Position numbers and translations under genes: made by a program. A DNA stretch of 64,000 nt from Campylobacterales bacterium (GTDB taxonomy: Bacteria; Campylobacterota; Campylobacteria; Campylobacterales; Sulfurimonadaceae). The notes beneath the pieces were generated by a model that did no database searches, was not told the DNA's origin, and saw only the letters and a program-made list of their open reading frames with translations. Position 1 is the stretch's first letter; each line of letters starts with the position of its first letter. Location of the stretch: NCBI GenBank assembly GCA_026390115.1, contig JAPLGO010000012.1, positions 1 through 64,000 on the forward strand, given 5' to 3'. Shown here one piece after another: positions 54,136-64,000 of this stretch.

Positions 54136-54393
54136 ATGGCACATAAGAAAGGTCAAGGTAGTACACAGAATAATCGTGACTCGGCTGGTAGAAGACTTGG
54201 TGTTAAGAAGTATGGTGGTGAGGCTGTAATAGCTGGTAATATCATTATTCGTCAAAGAGGAACGAAAGTTCACCCAGGCAAAAATGTTGGTATGGGAAAA
54301 GATCATACAATCTATGCACTTATTGAAGGTGTTGTTAAATTCGAAAGAAAAGACAAAAATCGTCAACAAGTTTCTATAGTAGCTGCTGCGTAA
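54136..54393 (+). CDS. rpmA: Ribosomal protein L27
   Basis: Protein of 85 residues: [20 protein letters not shown] and [20 protein letters not shown]. The N-terminus reaches the peptidyl-transferase centre. Confidence 0.98.
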   Translation: MAHKKGQGSTQNNRDSAGRRLGVKKYGGEAVIAGNIIIRQRGTKVHPGKNVGMGKDHTIYALIEGVVKFERKDKNRQQVSIVAAA

Positions 54394-54530
54394 TTCTACA
54401 ATGTTTGGGCTCTGCCCGAATATTCTACTTCAATCATAGGTTTTACACCTAAATAAATAAAATATTTAACAGTTTACTCTTTTTTAAAATCAAGTGAATT
54501 TTTAAGTATTATCAACTAAGGATATCTACA

Positions 54531-55637
54531 ATGTTTACAGATAGTGTTGAATTAACCGTTTCATCTGGAAAAGGCGGACAGGGATGCGTTGCATTTCGTC
54601 GTGAAAAATTTGTTCTTAATGGCGGACCAAACGGGGGCGATGGCGGAAAAGGTGGCGACATCTGGTTTAAGTGTGACAACAATACGCATACACTTTCTCA
54701 TTTTCAAAAAAAGATGCACATAAAAGCTGAAAACGGTGTTCAGGGTGAAGGTCGAAATATGACTGGGCGTTCCGGTGCTAAAGAGGTTATTATCGTTCCA
54801 CCTGGAACACAGATTATTGATGCTGAGAGCGGTGAAGTTCTTTTTGACATGTTAACTGACGGACAAGAGGTGGAGTTTATTACGGGCGGAAAAGGCGGGC
54901 TTGGAAATACCCGTTTTAAATCTTCTACAAACCAGAGGCCAACATATGCGCAGCCTGGTGAAAAAGGCAAAACAAGACAGATTAAGTTAGACTTGAAACT
55001 TATTGCTGATGTTGGACTTGTAGGTTTTCCTAATGTTGGAAAGTCAACTCTCATCTCAACGGTTTCAAATGCCCGTCCAGAGATTGCAAACTATGAATTT
55101 ACTACGCTTACTCCAAAACTAGGTCAAGTAAATATAGGTGATTTTGAGTCATTTGTTATGGCTGATATTCCCGGAATTATAGGCGGAGCGCATGAGGGTA
55201 AAGGTTTAGGAATTCAATTTTTACAACACATTGAGAGAACTGAAATACTTTTGTACATGATAGATCTGGCTTCTTACAGAGATTTAAAAGAGCAGATAGA
55301 GACTCTAAAAAGTGAGATTGCCGCATTTTCTGCAAAAATGGGTGAAAGTAGGTTTGCAATTGCTTTAACAAGAGTAGATATTGTGCCACCTGAAGAAGTT
55401 TCTGCATTGGTAAATGGTTTTTTAAATCTTATTGGCGTGAGTGCAAATAAAGCAAGTGAATTTGATTTTGACCCTGAAATTCCATATTTTATTCAAGAGA
55501 GTGCTGATGAAACACTTGGGTTTGATAAATCTTTACCATATTTTATAACCGCAATCTCCTCTGCAACAAGCAAAAATATTGAAGCATTGAAGTACTCCCT
55601 ATTTAATTTAGTACATACAAATAGAAAAGTTTACTAG
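54531..55637 (+). CDS. obgE: Obg GTPase
   Basis: Ribosome-assembly GTPase of 368 residues. The Gly-rich Obg fold is clear (GGPNGGDGGKGGDIWF), then G1 GFPNVGKSTLIS, G3 DIPGIIGGAHEGKGLG and TRVD (G4). The 138-base gap before it has a weak hairpin (54404-54420) without a T run. It is in the conserved rplU-rpmA-obgE order. Confidence 0.97.
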   Translation: MFTDSVELTVSSGKGGQGCVAFRREKFVLNGGPNGGDGGKGGDIWFKCDNNTHTLSHFQKKMHIKAENGVQGEGRNMTGRSGAKEVIIVPPGTQIIDAESGEVLFDMLTDGQEVEFITGGKGGLGNTRFKSSTNQRPTYAQPGEKGKTRQIKLDLKLIADVGLVGFPNVGKSTLISTVSNARPEIANYEFTTLTPKLGQVNIGDFESFVMADIPGIIGGAHEGKGLGIQFLQHIERTEILLYMIDLASYRDLKEQIETLKSEIAAFSAKMGESRFAIALTRVDIVPPEEVSALVNGFLNLIGVSANKASEFDFDPEIPYFIQESADETLGFDKSLPYFITAISSATSKNIEALKYSLFNLVHTNRKVY

Positions 55638-55647
55638 TTTTACGAAG

Positions 55648-56415
55648 ATGAAAAGAGTAGTTGTAAAAGTTGGAAGTGCAGTTTTAGCACAAAATGGCGT
55701 TATTGCACTTGATAGAATGAGAGCATTGGTTGATTTTTTGAGTGAGCTTCAAAAAGAGAATGAAGTTATTTTAGTCTCTTCAGGAGCTGTTGCAGCGGGT
55801 TATACAAAGCTAAAGTTAGACAGAAGTATATTAAAAAACAAACAGGCATTGGCAGCTATTGGGCAACCGATTTTAATGAAAACCTATGCTAAAAAATTTG
55901 CAATGTATGATATTATCACGGCTCAAGTTTTAGTATCCGCAGCAAACTTTAGTAAAATTGATGATATAGAAAGAATTAAAAATACCGTTGACACTCTTCT
56001 TTTCAGCGGCGTTATTCCAATCGTGAATGAAAATGATGCAACTGCGACAGAAGAGCTTGTAGTGGGCGATAATGACCAACTCTCTGCTTACATGACAAAG
56101 CACACAGATTCAAATATTTTGATAATACTCTCAGACATAGATGCCTTCTATGACAGCGACCCGCGACAAAATCCAGATGCAAATATTTTAAAAGTTGTAA
56201 ATAGTATTGACAAAAGTGAGCTTGAAAAAGAGGTTAATCCAAATAATGTTTTTGCAACGGGCGGTATAGTTACTAAACTAAAAGCGGCAGATTATCTGCT
56301 CTCATGTGGAATTGACATGTTTTTATCGAGTGGATTTGATTTGTCAAATGTAAAAAGTTTTATGTTGAATGGCAAACATGTTGGCGGAACCTTTTTTACA
56401 AGTGGTAATAAATGA
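55648..56415 (+). CDS. proB: Glutamate 5-kinase
   Basis: First enzyme of proline synthesis, 255 residues. VVVKVGSAVLAQNG and VSSGAVAAGY are the kinase motifs; NENDATATEELVVGDNDQL binds glutamate. The PUA domain found in E. coli ProB (367 residues) is absent, as usual in Campylobacterota. It overlaps fmt by 4 bases. Confidence 0.96.
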   Translation: MKRVVVKVGSAVLAQNGVIALDRMRALVDFLSELQKENEVILVSSGAVAAGYTKLKLDRSILKNKQALAAIGQPILMKTYAKKFAMYDIITAQVLVSAANFSKIDDIERIKNTVDTLLFSGVIPIVNENDATATEELVVGDNDQLSAYMTKHTDSNILIILSDIDAFYDSDPRQNPDANILKVVNSIDKSELEKEVNPNNVFATGGIVTKLKAADYLLSCGIDMFLSSGFDLSNVKSFMLNGKHVGGTFFTSGNK

Positions 56416-57320
56416 AAATTATTTTCATGGGTACACCTGATTATGCAAAAAAAATTTTGCAAAGACTTATCGACACAAAAGGGATGGAAGTAGTTGCTGT
56501 TTACACTCAGCCAGATAAGCCCGTTGGAAGAAAAAAAGTGATGACTGCTCCAGAGGTTAAAACTTTGGCATGCGAATTAAACATACCGGTATATCAGCCA
56601 AATAAACTTCGTGACAGTGAGGTTGTAAAAGAGCTTTTAAAAATAGAATGTGATTATATAATTGTGGCGGCGTATGGGCAGATTCTTTCAAGAGAAATTT
56701 TAGACCATGCTCCTTGTATTAATCTTCATGCTTCAATTTTGCCGCAGTATCGTGGGGCGAGTCCGATTCAGCAAACGCTTTTGAAAGCAGATAAGCAAAC
56801 AGGTGTCACGGCCATGCTTATGGAAGAGGGGTTAGATACCGGTGCAATTCTTAAAATAGAAACTATAAATGTTAGCAATGATGAGATGGTAGAATCACTT
56901 TTTGATAGATTGACGCAAGTGGCTGCTGATTTAACGATAGATGTATTGAAAAATTTTAATTTGTATACACCGTTGAAGCAGAATAATTCACAAGCTACTT
57001 ACTGCTCAAAAATAACAAAACAAGATGGTGAAGTAGGCTTTGAGAATGCAGTTGAAATTTATAACAAATATCGTGCATTCACCCCATGGCCTGGAATTTA
57101 CATGTCAAATGGACTGAAGTTTAAAAAAATATCTTTAGAAGAGAGAAGAGGCAAAAATGAGATGGGTAAAATTTTAGAAATTGGCTCTTCGAGTATTGTT
57201 GTTGGATGTAAAGAGGGAAGTATCAGAATTTTTAAGGTTCAGCCAGAGTCAAAAAATGAGATGGATATTATTTCATATATCAACGGTAAAAGATTGGCTC
57301 TTGAAGACATCTTATCTTGA
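56412..57320 (+). CDS. fmt: Methionyl-tRNA formyltransferase
   Basis: Transfers formyl from 10-formyl-THF to initiator Met-tRNA, 302 residues. IIFMGTPDYAKKIL opens the Rossmann fold; the active loop is NLHASILPQYRGASPIQ with His and the later Asp (EEGLDTGAIL). The C-terminal OB domain binds tRNA. It overlaps birA. Confidence 0.97.
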   Translation: MKIIFMGTPDYAKKILQRLIDTKGMEVVAVYTQPDKPVGRKKVMTAPEVKTLACELNIPVYQPNKLRDSEVVKELLKIECDYIIVAAYGQILSREILDHAPCINLHASILPQYRGASPIQQTLLKADKQTGVTAMLMEEGLDTGAILKIETINVSNDEMVESLFDRLTQVAADLTIDVLKNFNLYTPLKQNNSQATYCSKITKQDGEVGFENAVEIYNKYRAFTPWPGIYMSNGLKFKKISLEERRGKNEMGKILEIGSSSIVVGCKEGSIRIFKVQPESKNEMDIISYINGKRLALEDILS

Positions 57321-57936
57321 GAGTATTCCTTCAACTCAAAATTATTTAAAAGAGTTAGTTCGAGAGGGTTCTATCGAACTTCCATATGCTATTGTTGCTG
57401 ATATACAAACAAATGGTATTGGCAGTAGGGGGAACTCTTGGAGCGGAATAAAAGGAAATTTATTTTTATCTTTTGCCATGCGTATAAAAGATCTGCCTTC
57501 TGATTTAAAGCTAGAATCATCATCTATCTTTTTTGCATATATTTTGAAAGAGAGTTTAGCAGAGTTAAATTCGCGAGTTTGGCTAAAGTGGCCGAATGAT
57601 TTTTATGTAGATGAACTAAAAGTAGGCGGAATGATTACCAATGTTGTAAAAGAGTCTATTATATGTGGTGTTGGATTAAATTTAGTTATAGCACCAGAAG
57701 GTTTTGGAGTTCTGGATATAGCAGTTTCAAGAGAAGAGTTGTTGAAGAAATATTTTAAAAATATTGAAAGTCATACAACATGGAAGCAAGTTTTTAGTAA
57801 ATATAAGTTAGAATTCTTCAAGAACGAAAACTTTTTTACACACACAGATAACATAAAAATTTCATTAGCTGAGGCAACACTTCAAGGTGACGGCTCAATA
57901 ATTAGCAACTCCAAGAGGATATTTAGTTTAAGATGA
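57301..57936 (+). CDS. birA: Biotin--[acetyl-CoA carboxylase] ligase
   Basis: Attaches biotin to the carboxyl-carrier protein, 211 residues. Motifs: LESIPSTQNYLKELV, QTNGIGSRGNSWSGIKGNLF (biotin loop), WLKWPNDFYVDELKVGGMI. The N-terminal HTH repressor domain of E. coli BirA is missing. I choose the TTG at 57301; the open frame starts earlier in fmt. The stop overlaps parA by 4 bases. Confidence 0.9.
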   Translation: MKTSYLESIPSTQNYLKELVREGSIELPYAIVADIQTNGIGSRGNSWSGIKGNLFLSFAMRIKDLPSDLKLESSSIFFAYILKESLAELNSRVWLKWPNDFYVDELKVGGMITNVVKESIICGVGLNLVIAPEGFGVLDIAVSREELLKKYFKNIESHTTWKQVFSKYKLEFFKNENFFTHTDNIKISLAEATLQGDGSIISNSKRIFSLR

Positions 57937-58715
57937 GCGAAGTAATAGTAATAGCAAATCAAAAAGGTGGAGTCGGTAAAACGACAACCGCTGTAAATTT
58001 AGCAGCTTCTCTTGCAGTTGCAGAAAAAAAAGTGCTTTTGATTGACTCAGACCCTCAAGCAAACGCTACAACTTCATTGGGCTTTCATAGAAATGATTAT
58101 GAATTTAATATTTATCATGTACTCATTGGTACTAAAAAAATTAAAGATATTATACTAAAGTCAGATTTGCCGACTCTTCATTTAGCTCCATCGAATATAG
58201 GTTTGGTTGGAATCGAAAAAGAGTATTATGATGCAAGTAAAACACAGGGTCGTGAGCTTGTTTTAAAAAGAGCGATTGAGAGTATAAGAAAAGATTACGA
58301 TTATATTATTATTGACTCACCACCGGCTCTTGGACCGATGACAATCAACGCACTCTCTGCCTCTAACTCGGTAATAATTCCTATTCAATGTGAATTCTTT
58401 GCACTAGAGGGCTTGGCGCAACTTTTGAATACTGTAAAGTTGGTAAGAAAATCAATAAATCCAAAGTTGAGTGTAAAAGGTTTTTTACCAACTATGTTCA
58501 GCGCACAAAATAATCTTTCAAAACAAGTTTTTGCAGATTTACGACAACATTTTAAAAGCAAACTCTTTAAAGATGAAGATGATAGATACATAGTAGTTCC
58601 TAGAAATGTTAAGTTGGCAGAATCACCATCTTTTGGGAAACCAGCTATATTGTATGATGTAAAATCGAGCGGAACTGTTGCATATCAAAATTTAGCACAA
58701 GCGATAATGAAGTAA
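57933..58715 (+). CDS. parA: Chromosome partition ATPase ParA/Soj
   Basis: Protein of 260 residues with the deviant Walker A NQKGGVGKTTTAVNLA, LLIDSDPQANATTSLG and IIIDSPPALGPMTINAL. It moves ParB-parS complexes along the nucleoid. It overlaps parB by one base (TAATG). Confidence 0.97.
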   Translation: MSEVIVIANQKGGVGKTTTAVNLAASLAVAEKKVLLIDSDPQANATTSLGFHRNDYEFNIYHVLIGTKKIKDIILKSDLPTLHLAPSNIGLVGIEKEYYDASKTQGRELVLKRAIESIRKDYDYIIIDSPPALGPMTINALSASNSVIIPIQCEFFALEGLAQLLNTVKLVRKSINPKLSVKGFLPTMFSAQNNLSKQVFADLRQHFKSKLFKDEDDRYIVVPRNVKLAESPSFGKPAILYDVKSSGTVAYQNLAQAIMK

Positions 58716-59557
58716 TGAAATCTCAAAAGTTAGGCAGGGGATTGGATGCACTTTTTGGTGAGATAAATGAAGCGTATGAGAATGAAGGTACCCATCAAGA
58801 TGCTATATTGGAATTGTCAATTAAAGAGATTCGACCAAATCCATTTCAACCAAGAAAAACTTTTGATGAAGCTTCTTTAGCAGAGTTAGCAGAATCGATT
58901 AAAAAAGATGGTTTAATCCAGCCAATTGTTGTTACTGAAGATATGGATGGTTATATATTGATAGCTGGAGAAAGAAGACTTCGTGCATCAAAGTTGGCTA
59001 AACTTAAAACTATTCGTTCAGTAGTTTTAAAGAGAGATGAGCAAAAAATGAGACAATTTGCTCTTATTGAAAATATTCAAAGAGAAGATTTAAACTCGAT
59101 AGAACTTGCAGATGCTTATAATGAACTTATAAAATTGCATAATATAACGCATGAAGAGTTGGCTCTTATGATTAATAAAAGTAGAACTCATATTACAAAT
59201 AGTTTAAGACTTTTGCAACTTTCTCAAAAAACACAAAAATCACTTATAGAAAAAAAAATAACTGCAGGGCATGCTAAGGTTTTGGTTGGGCTAGATGAAA
59301 AACAGCAGCAACTGATGGTGAATTCTATCATTGGGCAAAAACTAAGTGTGAGAGAAGTTGAAAGTACTATAAAAAATATAAAAGATGAAAAGCAGACTTT
59401 TGAGAATAAAGAAATTGTTAAGTCATACGATTTTTCTAAGATTAAAAATGAGTTTAACTCTTTAGGTTATAAAACAAACTCTTCCAGAAATAAATTAACC
59501 ATTGAGTTTGAGAGCGAAACCCAAGTTAAAGAATTTTTAAACAATTTTTTCAAATAA
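58715..59557 (+). CDS. parB: Chromosome partition protein ParB
   Basis: CTP-dependent DNA clamp of 280 residues. IRPNPFQPRKTFDEASLAEL, the CTP-binding IAGERRLRASKLAKL and IENIQREDLNSIELA, and an HTH (ELALMINKSRTHITNSLRL) that reads parS. Follows parA. No parS-like palindrome (TGTTTCACGTGAAAC type) was noticed in the window. Confidence 0.97.
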   Translation: MKSQKLGRGLDALFGEINEAYENEGTHQDAILELSIKEIRPNPFQPRKTFDEASLAELAESIKKDGLIQPIVVTEDMDGYILIAGERRLRASKLAKLKTIRSVVLKRDEQKMRQFALIENIQREDLNSIELADAYNELIKLHNITHEELALMINKSRTHITNSLRLLQLSQKTQKSLIEKKITAGHAKVLVGLDEKQQQLMVNSIIGQKLSVREVESTIKNIKDEKQTFENKEIVKSYDFSKIKNEFNSLGYKTNSSRNKLTIEFESETQVKEFLNNFFK

Positions 59558-59655
59558 TGCCGATATTAATATGGAATATTGCTAATTCTTTATAAAAAAT
59601 ATAAAATTCTTTTATTTTTTTTCTTACTTTAACTATCCTTTCAATTTTCTCATAG

Positions 59656-59661
59656 TATAAT
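59656..59661 (+). promoter_or_regulatory. -10 box of the ATP synthase operon
   Basis: A perfect TATAAT, 23 bases before atpF', followed by a perfect ribosome site AGGAGG (59674-59679). It gives the atp genes their own promoter after parB. Confidence 0.6.
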
Positions 59662-59683
59662 CACGCAACTTTTAGGAGGTGCT

Positions 59684-60106
59684 ATGTTAGATATAAATCC
59701 GATACTACTTTTGGCTACATTTGTTGTATTTCTTTCACTTATTGTCGGTCTGAACAGTTGGCTTTATAATCCATTATTTGCTTATATGAAAAAACGTGAT
59801 GAAGATATCAAGAAAGACTTGGAAAAAGTCGGTTCTAATGATGACGAGATTCATGAGTTATATTCAAAAGCTGAATCAATAGTTATGAATGCTAAACTGG
59901 AAGCTGCAGCCCTAAGAGAGAAAGTAATTGCGGATGCTAAGGAATTGGCTGATAGTAAGTTAGAAGCTAAGCGAGCTGAATTAGCAAATGAGTATTTAGA
60001 GTTTGAAAAATCTCTTCATAATTCTAGAAAACAGTTGAGTGATGAGTTGATGTCTCAAATCCCAATGTTTAAAGAAGCTGTAAAAGCTAAATTTAGTCAA
60101 ATATAA
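59684..60106 (+). CDS. atpF': ATP synthase subunit b'
   Basis: First atp gene here, 140 residues. One N-terminal membrane helix (PILLLATFVVFLSLIVGLNS) then a long charged coiled coil. Having both b' and b is typical of Campylobacterota, so the stator is a b/b' heterodimer. Confidence 0.92.
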   Translation: MLDINPILLLATFVVFLSLIVGLNSWLYNPLFAYMKKRDEDIKKDLEKVGSNDDEIHELYSKAESIVMNAKLEAAALREKVIADAKELADSKLEAKRAELANEYLEFEKSLHNSRKQLSDELMSQIPMFKEAVKAKFSQI

Positions 60107-60116
60107 AGGATGTAAT

Positions 60117-60635
60117 GTGAGTAGAATTTTAGTATTTATGCTAATGATATCAACTTATGCATTGGCATCTGGTGGTAGTGCAGAAGGTGCCGGTACAGAT
60201 ATCGTTCAAAGAACGGTCAACTTTGTACTATTTGCAGGTCTAGTTTGGTATCTTGTTGCTGAACCGGTAAAAAATTATTTTGTATCAAGAAGTCAAGCTA
60301 TTGCTGATGAATTGAAAAAAGTTCAAGATAAGTTGAATGAAACTATTGCTTTAAAAAAAGAGGCATTGTCTAAGATTTCTGATGCTGAAAAGTATGCAGA
60401 TGGATTGGCTCTTTCTTTAAAAAAAGAGAATAAAATCATAAGTGATAGTATCATATCTCAGTGTGAAGGTGAGCTGGAAACATTATCTAAGCAACATGCA
60501 GTAATGAAAGAATTCGAACAGAGAAAAATGGTTCGTAATGTTGTAAAAGATGTGTTAAATCAAGTTTTGGCTGAAAGTAGTGATGATTTTGATATAGAAG
60601 CTATGGCTAATGTTATCTTAAAGAAGGTGGCATAG
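60117..60635 (+). CDS. atpF: ATP synthase subunit b
   Basis: Stator arm of 172 residues. GTG start. A cleavable-looking leader (RILVFMLMISTYALASGG) precedes the membrane helix (VNFVLFAGLVWYLVAEPV) and a coiled coil (about 60-150). The leader is unusual for b subunits outside this phylum. Confidence 0.93.
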   Translation: MSRILVFMLMISTYALASGGSAEGAGTDIVQRTVNFVLFAGLVWYLVAEPVKNYFVSRSQAIADELKKVQDKLNETIALKKEALSKISDAEKYADGLALSLKKENKIISDSIISQCEGELETLSKQHAVMKEFEQRKMVRNVVKDVLNQVLAESSDDFDIEAMANVILKKVA

Positions 60636-60636
60636 T

Positions 60637-61170
60637 ATGGAAAAATTGATTGCAAAACGATATATTAAAGCTCTAAAAGATGGTTCTGATACTAAAGTTG
60701 TTGAAATCACTACGTATGTTTTTTCTGCTTTAGCTGAATTATTTAAAGATAAAAAGTTTGTTCAAATTATGGATAATCCAAATGTTTCTGTTAGTGATAA
60801 ATCAACTATTTTACTAAAAGCAGTTGAGTCTGTAAAATCTGAGAAGATTAATAATTTTATTAAACTTCTTGCTGAAAACAGACGAATCAATGTCATTCCT
60901 GCAATAGCGGAAGCATTGCGAAAAGATGTTGCGTTGTCAACAAAAACTTACGAAGGTATTATTTATAGTAACAATAACATTGATACAAAAGTAATAGAAG
61001 AGCTAAGTAGCGGTTTGAGTAAAAAATTTGATTCTAAAATATCATTAATATTTGTAAAAAATAATTTTGATGGCATAAAAGTTGATGTTGAAGACCTTGG
61101 GATAGAGATTAATTTTTCTAAAACTAGAATTAATAATCAACTAATAGAACATATAATAAAAGCAATTTAA
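60637..61170 (+). CDS. atpH: ATP synthase subunit delta
   Basis: Protein of 177 residues that joins the stator to F1. LIAKRYIKALKDGSDTK at the start and the C-terminal strand NNFDGIKVDVEDLGIEINFS fit the family. It starts 1 base after atpF. Confidence 0.93.
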   Translation: MEKLIAKRYIKALKDGSDTKVVEITTYVFSALAELFKDKKFVQIMDNPNVSVSDKSTILLKAVESVKSEKINNFIKLLAENRRINVIPAIAEALRKDVALSTKTYEGIIYSNNNIDTKVIEELSSGLSKKFDSKISLIFVKNNFDGIKVDVEDLGIEINFSKTRINNQLIEHIIKAI

Positions 61171-61191
61171 CTTCATGAGAGGAAAACAATA

Positions 61192-62709
61192 GTGATAGCA
61201 AAAATTCAAGCTGATGAAATCAGCTCAATAATTAAAGAGCGTATCAATAACTTTGAATTAAGTGTTGATATTAATGAAACAGGTAAAATTGTTTCTTATG
61301 CTGATGGTGTTGCACAAGTTTACGGACTTAACAATGTTATGGCGGGAGAAATGGTAGAGTTTGAAGAGGGAACTCAGGGTTTAGTTATGAACCTTGAAGA
61401 GAGTAAAGTCGGTGTTGTTATACTTGGTGGAGGAACACAACTTAAAGAGGGAATGTCTGTTAAAAGATTAGGTAAGCTTCTTAAAGTTCCAGTAGGTGAA
61501 GCCCTTCTTGGAAGAGTTGTGAATGCACTTGGTGAACCAATTGACGGTAAAGGTCCAATTGAGACAACAGAGACTAGATTTGTTGAAGAAAAAGCACCTG
61601 GTATTATGAATAGAAAATCTGTTCATGAGCCTATGGCAACTGGTATTAAGTCAATTGATGCACTAGTTCCAATTGGTCGTGGACAAAGAGAGCTAATTAT
61701 CGGAGACAGACAAACTGGTAAAACTACAATCGCACTAGATACTATCATTAATCAAAAAGGTAATGGTGTTGTTTGTATTTATGTAGCCATTGGTCAAAAA
61801 GAGTCAACAGTAGCTCAAATTATTCGTCGTTTAGAAGATCATGGCGCTTTAGAATATACAATTATTGTATCTTCAACAGCTGCTGAAGCTGCTGCGTTGC
61901 AATTTTTAGCTCCATATACTGGCGTTGCAATGGGTGAATATTTCCGTGATAATGCTAGACATGGCTTAATTGTGTATGATGATTTATCTAAACATGCTGT
62001 TGCTTACCGCGAAATGTCACTCATTCTTCGTCGTCCTCCGGGTCGTGAAGCATATCCTGGAGATGTATTTTATATTCACTCTCGTTTGTTAGAACGTGCT
62101 GCTAAAATGAGTGATGAGGATGGAGCTGGTTCATTAACTGCACTTCCTATTATTGAAACACAAGCGGGAGATGTTGCTGCATATATTCCTACAAATGTTA
62201 TCTCTATTACAGATGGTCAAATTTTCTTAGAGACTGATCTTTTCAACTCTGGTATTCGTCCGGCAATTAATGTTGGTTTATCCGTGTCTCGTGTTGGTGG
62301 TGCCGCTCAAATTAAAGCTACTAAACAAGTTGCTGGTACTTTAAGACTTGATCTTGCTCAGTATCGTGAGCTTCAAGCATTTGCTCAATTTGCATCAGAT
62401 TTAGATGAAGTGTCTCGTAATCAGCTAGAACGTGGTCAAAGAATGGTTGAAGTGCTTAAACAAGGACCTTTCTCTCCTCTATCAGTTGAGAAACAAGTTC
62501 TTATCATTTTTGCTGGTAATGAAGGCTTTTTAGATAATATGCATGCATCAAATGTTGTTCGTTTTGAGTCTGAACTTTATCCGTTTATTGAAGCATCTTA
62601 CCCTCAAATTTTTGAGAGTATAAAAAGTACTTCTAAAGTAGATGATGATATTAAGATACTGATGATTAAAGCACTTGAAGAATTTAAAGCTAGCTTTATA
62701 GCAGCATAA
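61192..62709 (+). CDS. atpA: ATP synthase subunit alpha
   Basis: F1 regulatory subunit of 505 residues, GTG start. P-loop [22 protein letters not shown] and the arginine finger region ([20 protein letters not shown]) are present. Full length. Confidence 0.97.
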   Translation: MIAKIQADEISSIIKERINNFELSVDINETGKIVSYADGVAQVYGLNNVMAGEMVEFEEGTQGLVMNLEESKVGVVILGGGTQLKEGMSVKRLGKLLKVPVGEALLGRVVNALGEPIDGKGPIETTETRFVEEKAPGIMNRKSVHEPMATGIKSIDALVPIGRGQRELIIGDRQTGKTTIALDTIINQKGNGVVCIYVAIGQKESTVAQIIRRLEDHGALEYTIIVSSTAAEAAALQFLAPYTGVAMGEYFRDNARHGLIVYDDLSKHAVAYREMSLILRRPPGREAYPGDVFYIHSRLLERAAKMSDEDGAGSLTALPIIETQAGDVAAYIPTNVISITDGQIFLETDLFNSGIRPAINVGLSVSRVGGAAQIKATKQVAGTLRLDLAQYRELQAFAQFASDLDEVSRNQLERGQRMVEVLKQGPFSPLSVEKQVLIIFAGNEGFLDNMHASNVVRFESELYPFIEASYPQIFESIKSTSKVDDDIKILMIKALEEFKASFIAA

Positions 62710-62719
62710 GGGATACTTT

Positions 62720-63607
62720 ATGGCAAACTTGAAAGATATTCAAAGACAGATTAAGAGTGTTTCTAATACTCAAAAGACGACTCGTGCGATGAAACTAGTA
62801 TCAACTGCTAAACTTCGTCGTGCTGAAGAGTTAGCAAAACGCTCTCGTCTTTATGCTGCAAAAATGAATCAGGTTATTGCCGAAATAGCTGGACGCATTA
62901 AATGTAACAAAGTTGGAGGAATTGACAATCGTTGTTTTCTTAAGATTGAAAATCCAAAAATTGTTGATGTAATCTTTGTAACTGCAGATAAGGGTTTATG
63001 TGGCGGTTTTAATATTCAAACCATTAAAGCTGTTAAAAAATTACTTTCAGAGTATGAAGAGCGAAATGTAAAAGTGCGTTTACGTGGAATCGGTAAAAAA
63101 GGTATTGAGTTTTTTAAATATAATGAGGTCGAAATTTTTGACTCAGTTACAGATCTTAGCTCAAAACCTGATAAAAAAAGATCTGATAATTTCATTTTAT
63201 CTTCAATAGAAGATTTTAATGATGGGAAAATTGATGGTCTTCATATTGTGTATAATGGATACAAAAACATAATAACTCAAGAGTTACATGTAAACCATTT
63301 ATTACCGGTTGATTCAGATCAGTTTGAGTGTACTGAAGTTCAAAATTCAATACTTGAAATTGAGGCGCAAGATGAAGAGCATATGCTAACTTCTTTAGTT
63401 AACAAATATGTTGAGTACAATATGTATTACTCTCTAATAGATTCGCTGGCTGCTGAACATAGTGCTAGAATGCAGGCTATGGATGCAGCTACAAATAATG
63501 CTAAAGAGATGGTAAAAACACTTAATGTTAAATATAATAAAGCTAGACAAGCAGCTATTACTACAGAACTTATAGAAATTATAAGTGGTGTGGAGTCAAT
63601 GAAATAA
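62720..63607 (+). CDS. atpG: ATP synthase subunit gamma
   Basis: Central rotor shaft of 295 residues. It begins with [20 protein letters not shown] and ends with the long helix containing [19 protein letters not shown]. It overlaps the frame of atpD. Confidence 0.97.
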   Translation: MANLKDIQRQIKSVSNTQKTTRAMKLVSTAKLRRAEELAKRSRLYAAKMNQVIAEIAGRIKCNKVGGIDNRCFLKIENPKIVDVIFVTADKGLCGGFNIQTIKAVKKLLSEYEERNVKVRLRGIGKKGIEFFKYNEVEIFDSVTDLSSKPDKKRSDNFILSSIEDFNDGKIDGLHIVYNGYKNIITQELHVNHLLPVDSDQFECTEVQNSILEIEAQDEEHMLTSLVNKYVEYNMYYSLIDSLAAEHSARMQAMDAATNNAKEMVKTLNVKYNKARQAAITTELIEIISGVESMK

Positions 63608-63618
63608 TGGAGAAAAAT

Positions 63619-64000
63619 ATGATTGGTAAAATTAGCCAGGTTATGGGCCCGGTTGTTGATGTTGATTTTGATGGTTACCTTCCAATAATCAATGAGGCAA
63701 TTGAAGTTAATATAAGTATTGAAGGCAAAATAACGCGTTTAGTACTAGAAGTTGCAGCTCACTTAGGTGATGGTCGTGTTAGAACGATTGCAATGGATAT
63801 GAGTGAAGGTTTAGTTCGTGGCATGCAAGCCGTAGCTACAGGTTCACCTATAAAAGTTCCAGTTGGAGAAAAAGTACTAGGTCGTATTTTTAATGTAATC
63901 GGTGAAACTATTGATGGTGGTGATCAAGTAACTGATGCACCTACATGGTCAATTCACCGTGCACCGCCACCATTGGTTGATCAGTCAACTACAACTGAAA
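63619..64000 (+). CDS. atpD: ATP synthase subunit beta (partial)
   Basis: The N-terminal 127 residues of the catalytic subunit: [64 protein letters not shown] lies 7 bases before the ATG at 63619; an ATG at 63607 (on the atpG stop) is less likely. The gene runs past the right edge before its P-loop. Confidence 0.97.
   Translation, partial: MIGKISQVMGPVVDVDFDGYLPIINEAIEVNISIEGKITRLVLEVAAHLGDGRVRTIAMDMSEGLVRGMQAVATGSPIKVPVGEKVLGRIFNVIGETIDGGDQVTDAPTWSIHRAPPPLVDQSTTTE

Noticed and set aside
1-64000. tRNA, rRNA and CRISPR arrays
   Set aside because: I saw no cloverleaf, rRNA-like segment or regular spaced repeat on either strand; the only repeats are those listed.

Overview
The window looks like chromosomal DNA of a Campylobacterota (Epsilonproteobacteria) organism, most likely Sulfurimonas or a close relative. 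This rests on the low G+C content, the TATAAT -10 boxes without clear -35 boxes, the typical gene order rplU-rpmA-obgE-proB-fmt-birA-parA-parB-atpF'-atpF-atpH-atpA-atpG-atpD at the right end, a MutS7-type MutS carrying an HNH nuclease domain, and an aerobic-type [NiFe]-hydrogenase maturation set (hypFBCDEXA). The genus is an inference; the phylum is well supported.

Layout. (1) 1-8618: a type I secretion locus. The C-terminal part of a very repetitive secreted protein on the + strand faces a minus-strand operon for an OmpA-like protein, a TolC-OmpA fusion, an ABC exporter with an inactive C39-like domain, an HlyD adaptor and a LuxR-type regulator. The HlyD frame is broken by one in-frame TAG. 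(2) 8805-20630: mutS7, a VOC protein, a membrane-anchored peptide deformylase-like protein, an AhpD-like protein with a divergent MerR regulator, a pirin/YgiD/YceI group that shares palindromic operators with a MarR gene, a rubredoxin, two unknown proteins, a lipoprotein, dapE, a thioredoxin-like protein and ridA. (3) 20669-35746: transport. It holds an MFS protein, a YbhGFSR-like ABC exporter, a Ca2+-type P-ATPase with a DUF308 protein, and a TetR-controlled RND efflux operon. (4) 36120-52098: the hydrogenase maturation region: MFS, maturation protease, hypF, HPP protein, LPP20 lipoprotein, a dead IS1595-like transposase, a nickel permease-like protein, hypBCD, a CHAD-SixA fusion, a broken KAP NTPase, an ORF6N/PLD-like protein, hypE, hypX and hypA. 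(5) 52150-53600: a small toxin-antitoxin patch with StbDE and DinJ/YafQ-like pairs; yafQ is frameshifted at an A7 and a G8 tract. (6) 53807-64000: the conserved housekeeping block, ending inside atpD.

The most unusual part is the hyp region. A 26-codon copy of the start of hypE lies 1.1 kb before the intact hypE and is 69/78 identical, with mostly synonymous differences. An 18-codon remnant resembling the end of hypF lies just after the HPP gene. The intact hypF carries an in-frame, GC-rich 36-bp tandem duplication inside its zinc-finger region. Together these mark the operon as a place where accessory genes (HPP, KAP, ORF6N-PLD) were inserted or hyp genes were replaced by recombination. Four loci (hlyD, the transposase, KAP and yafQ) show recent-looking inactivation.
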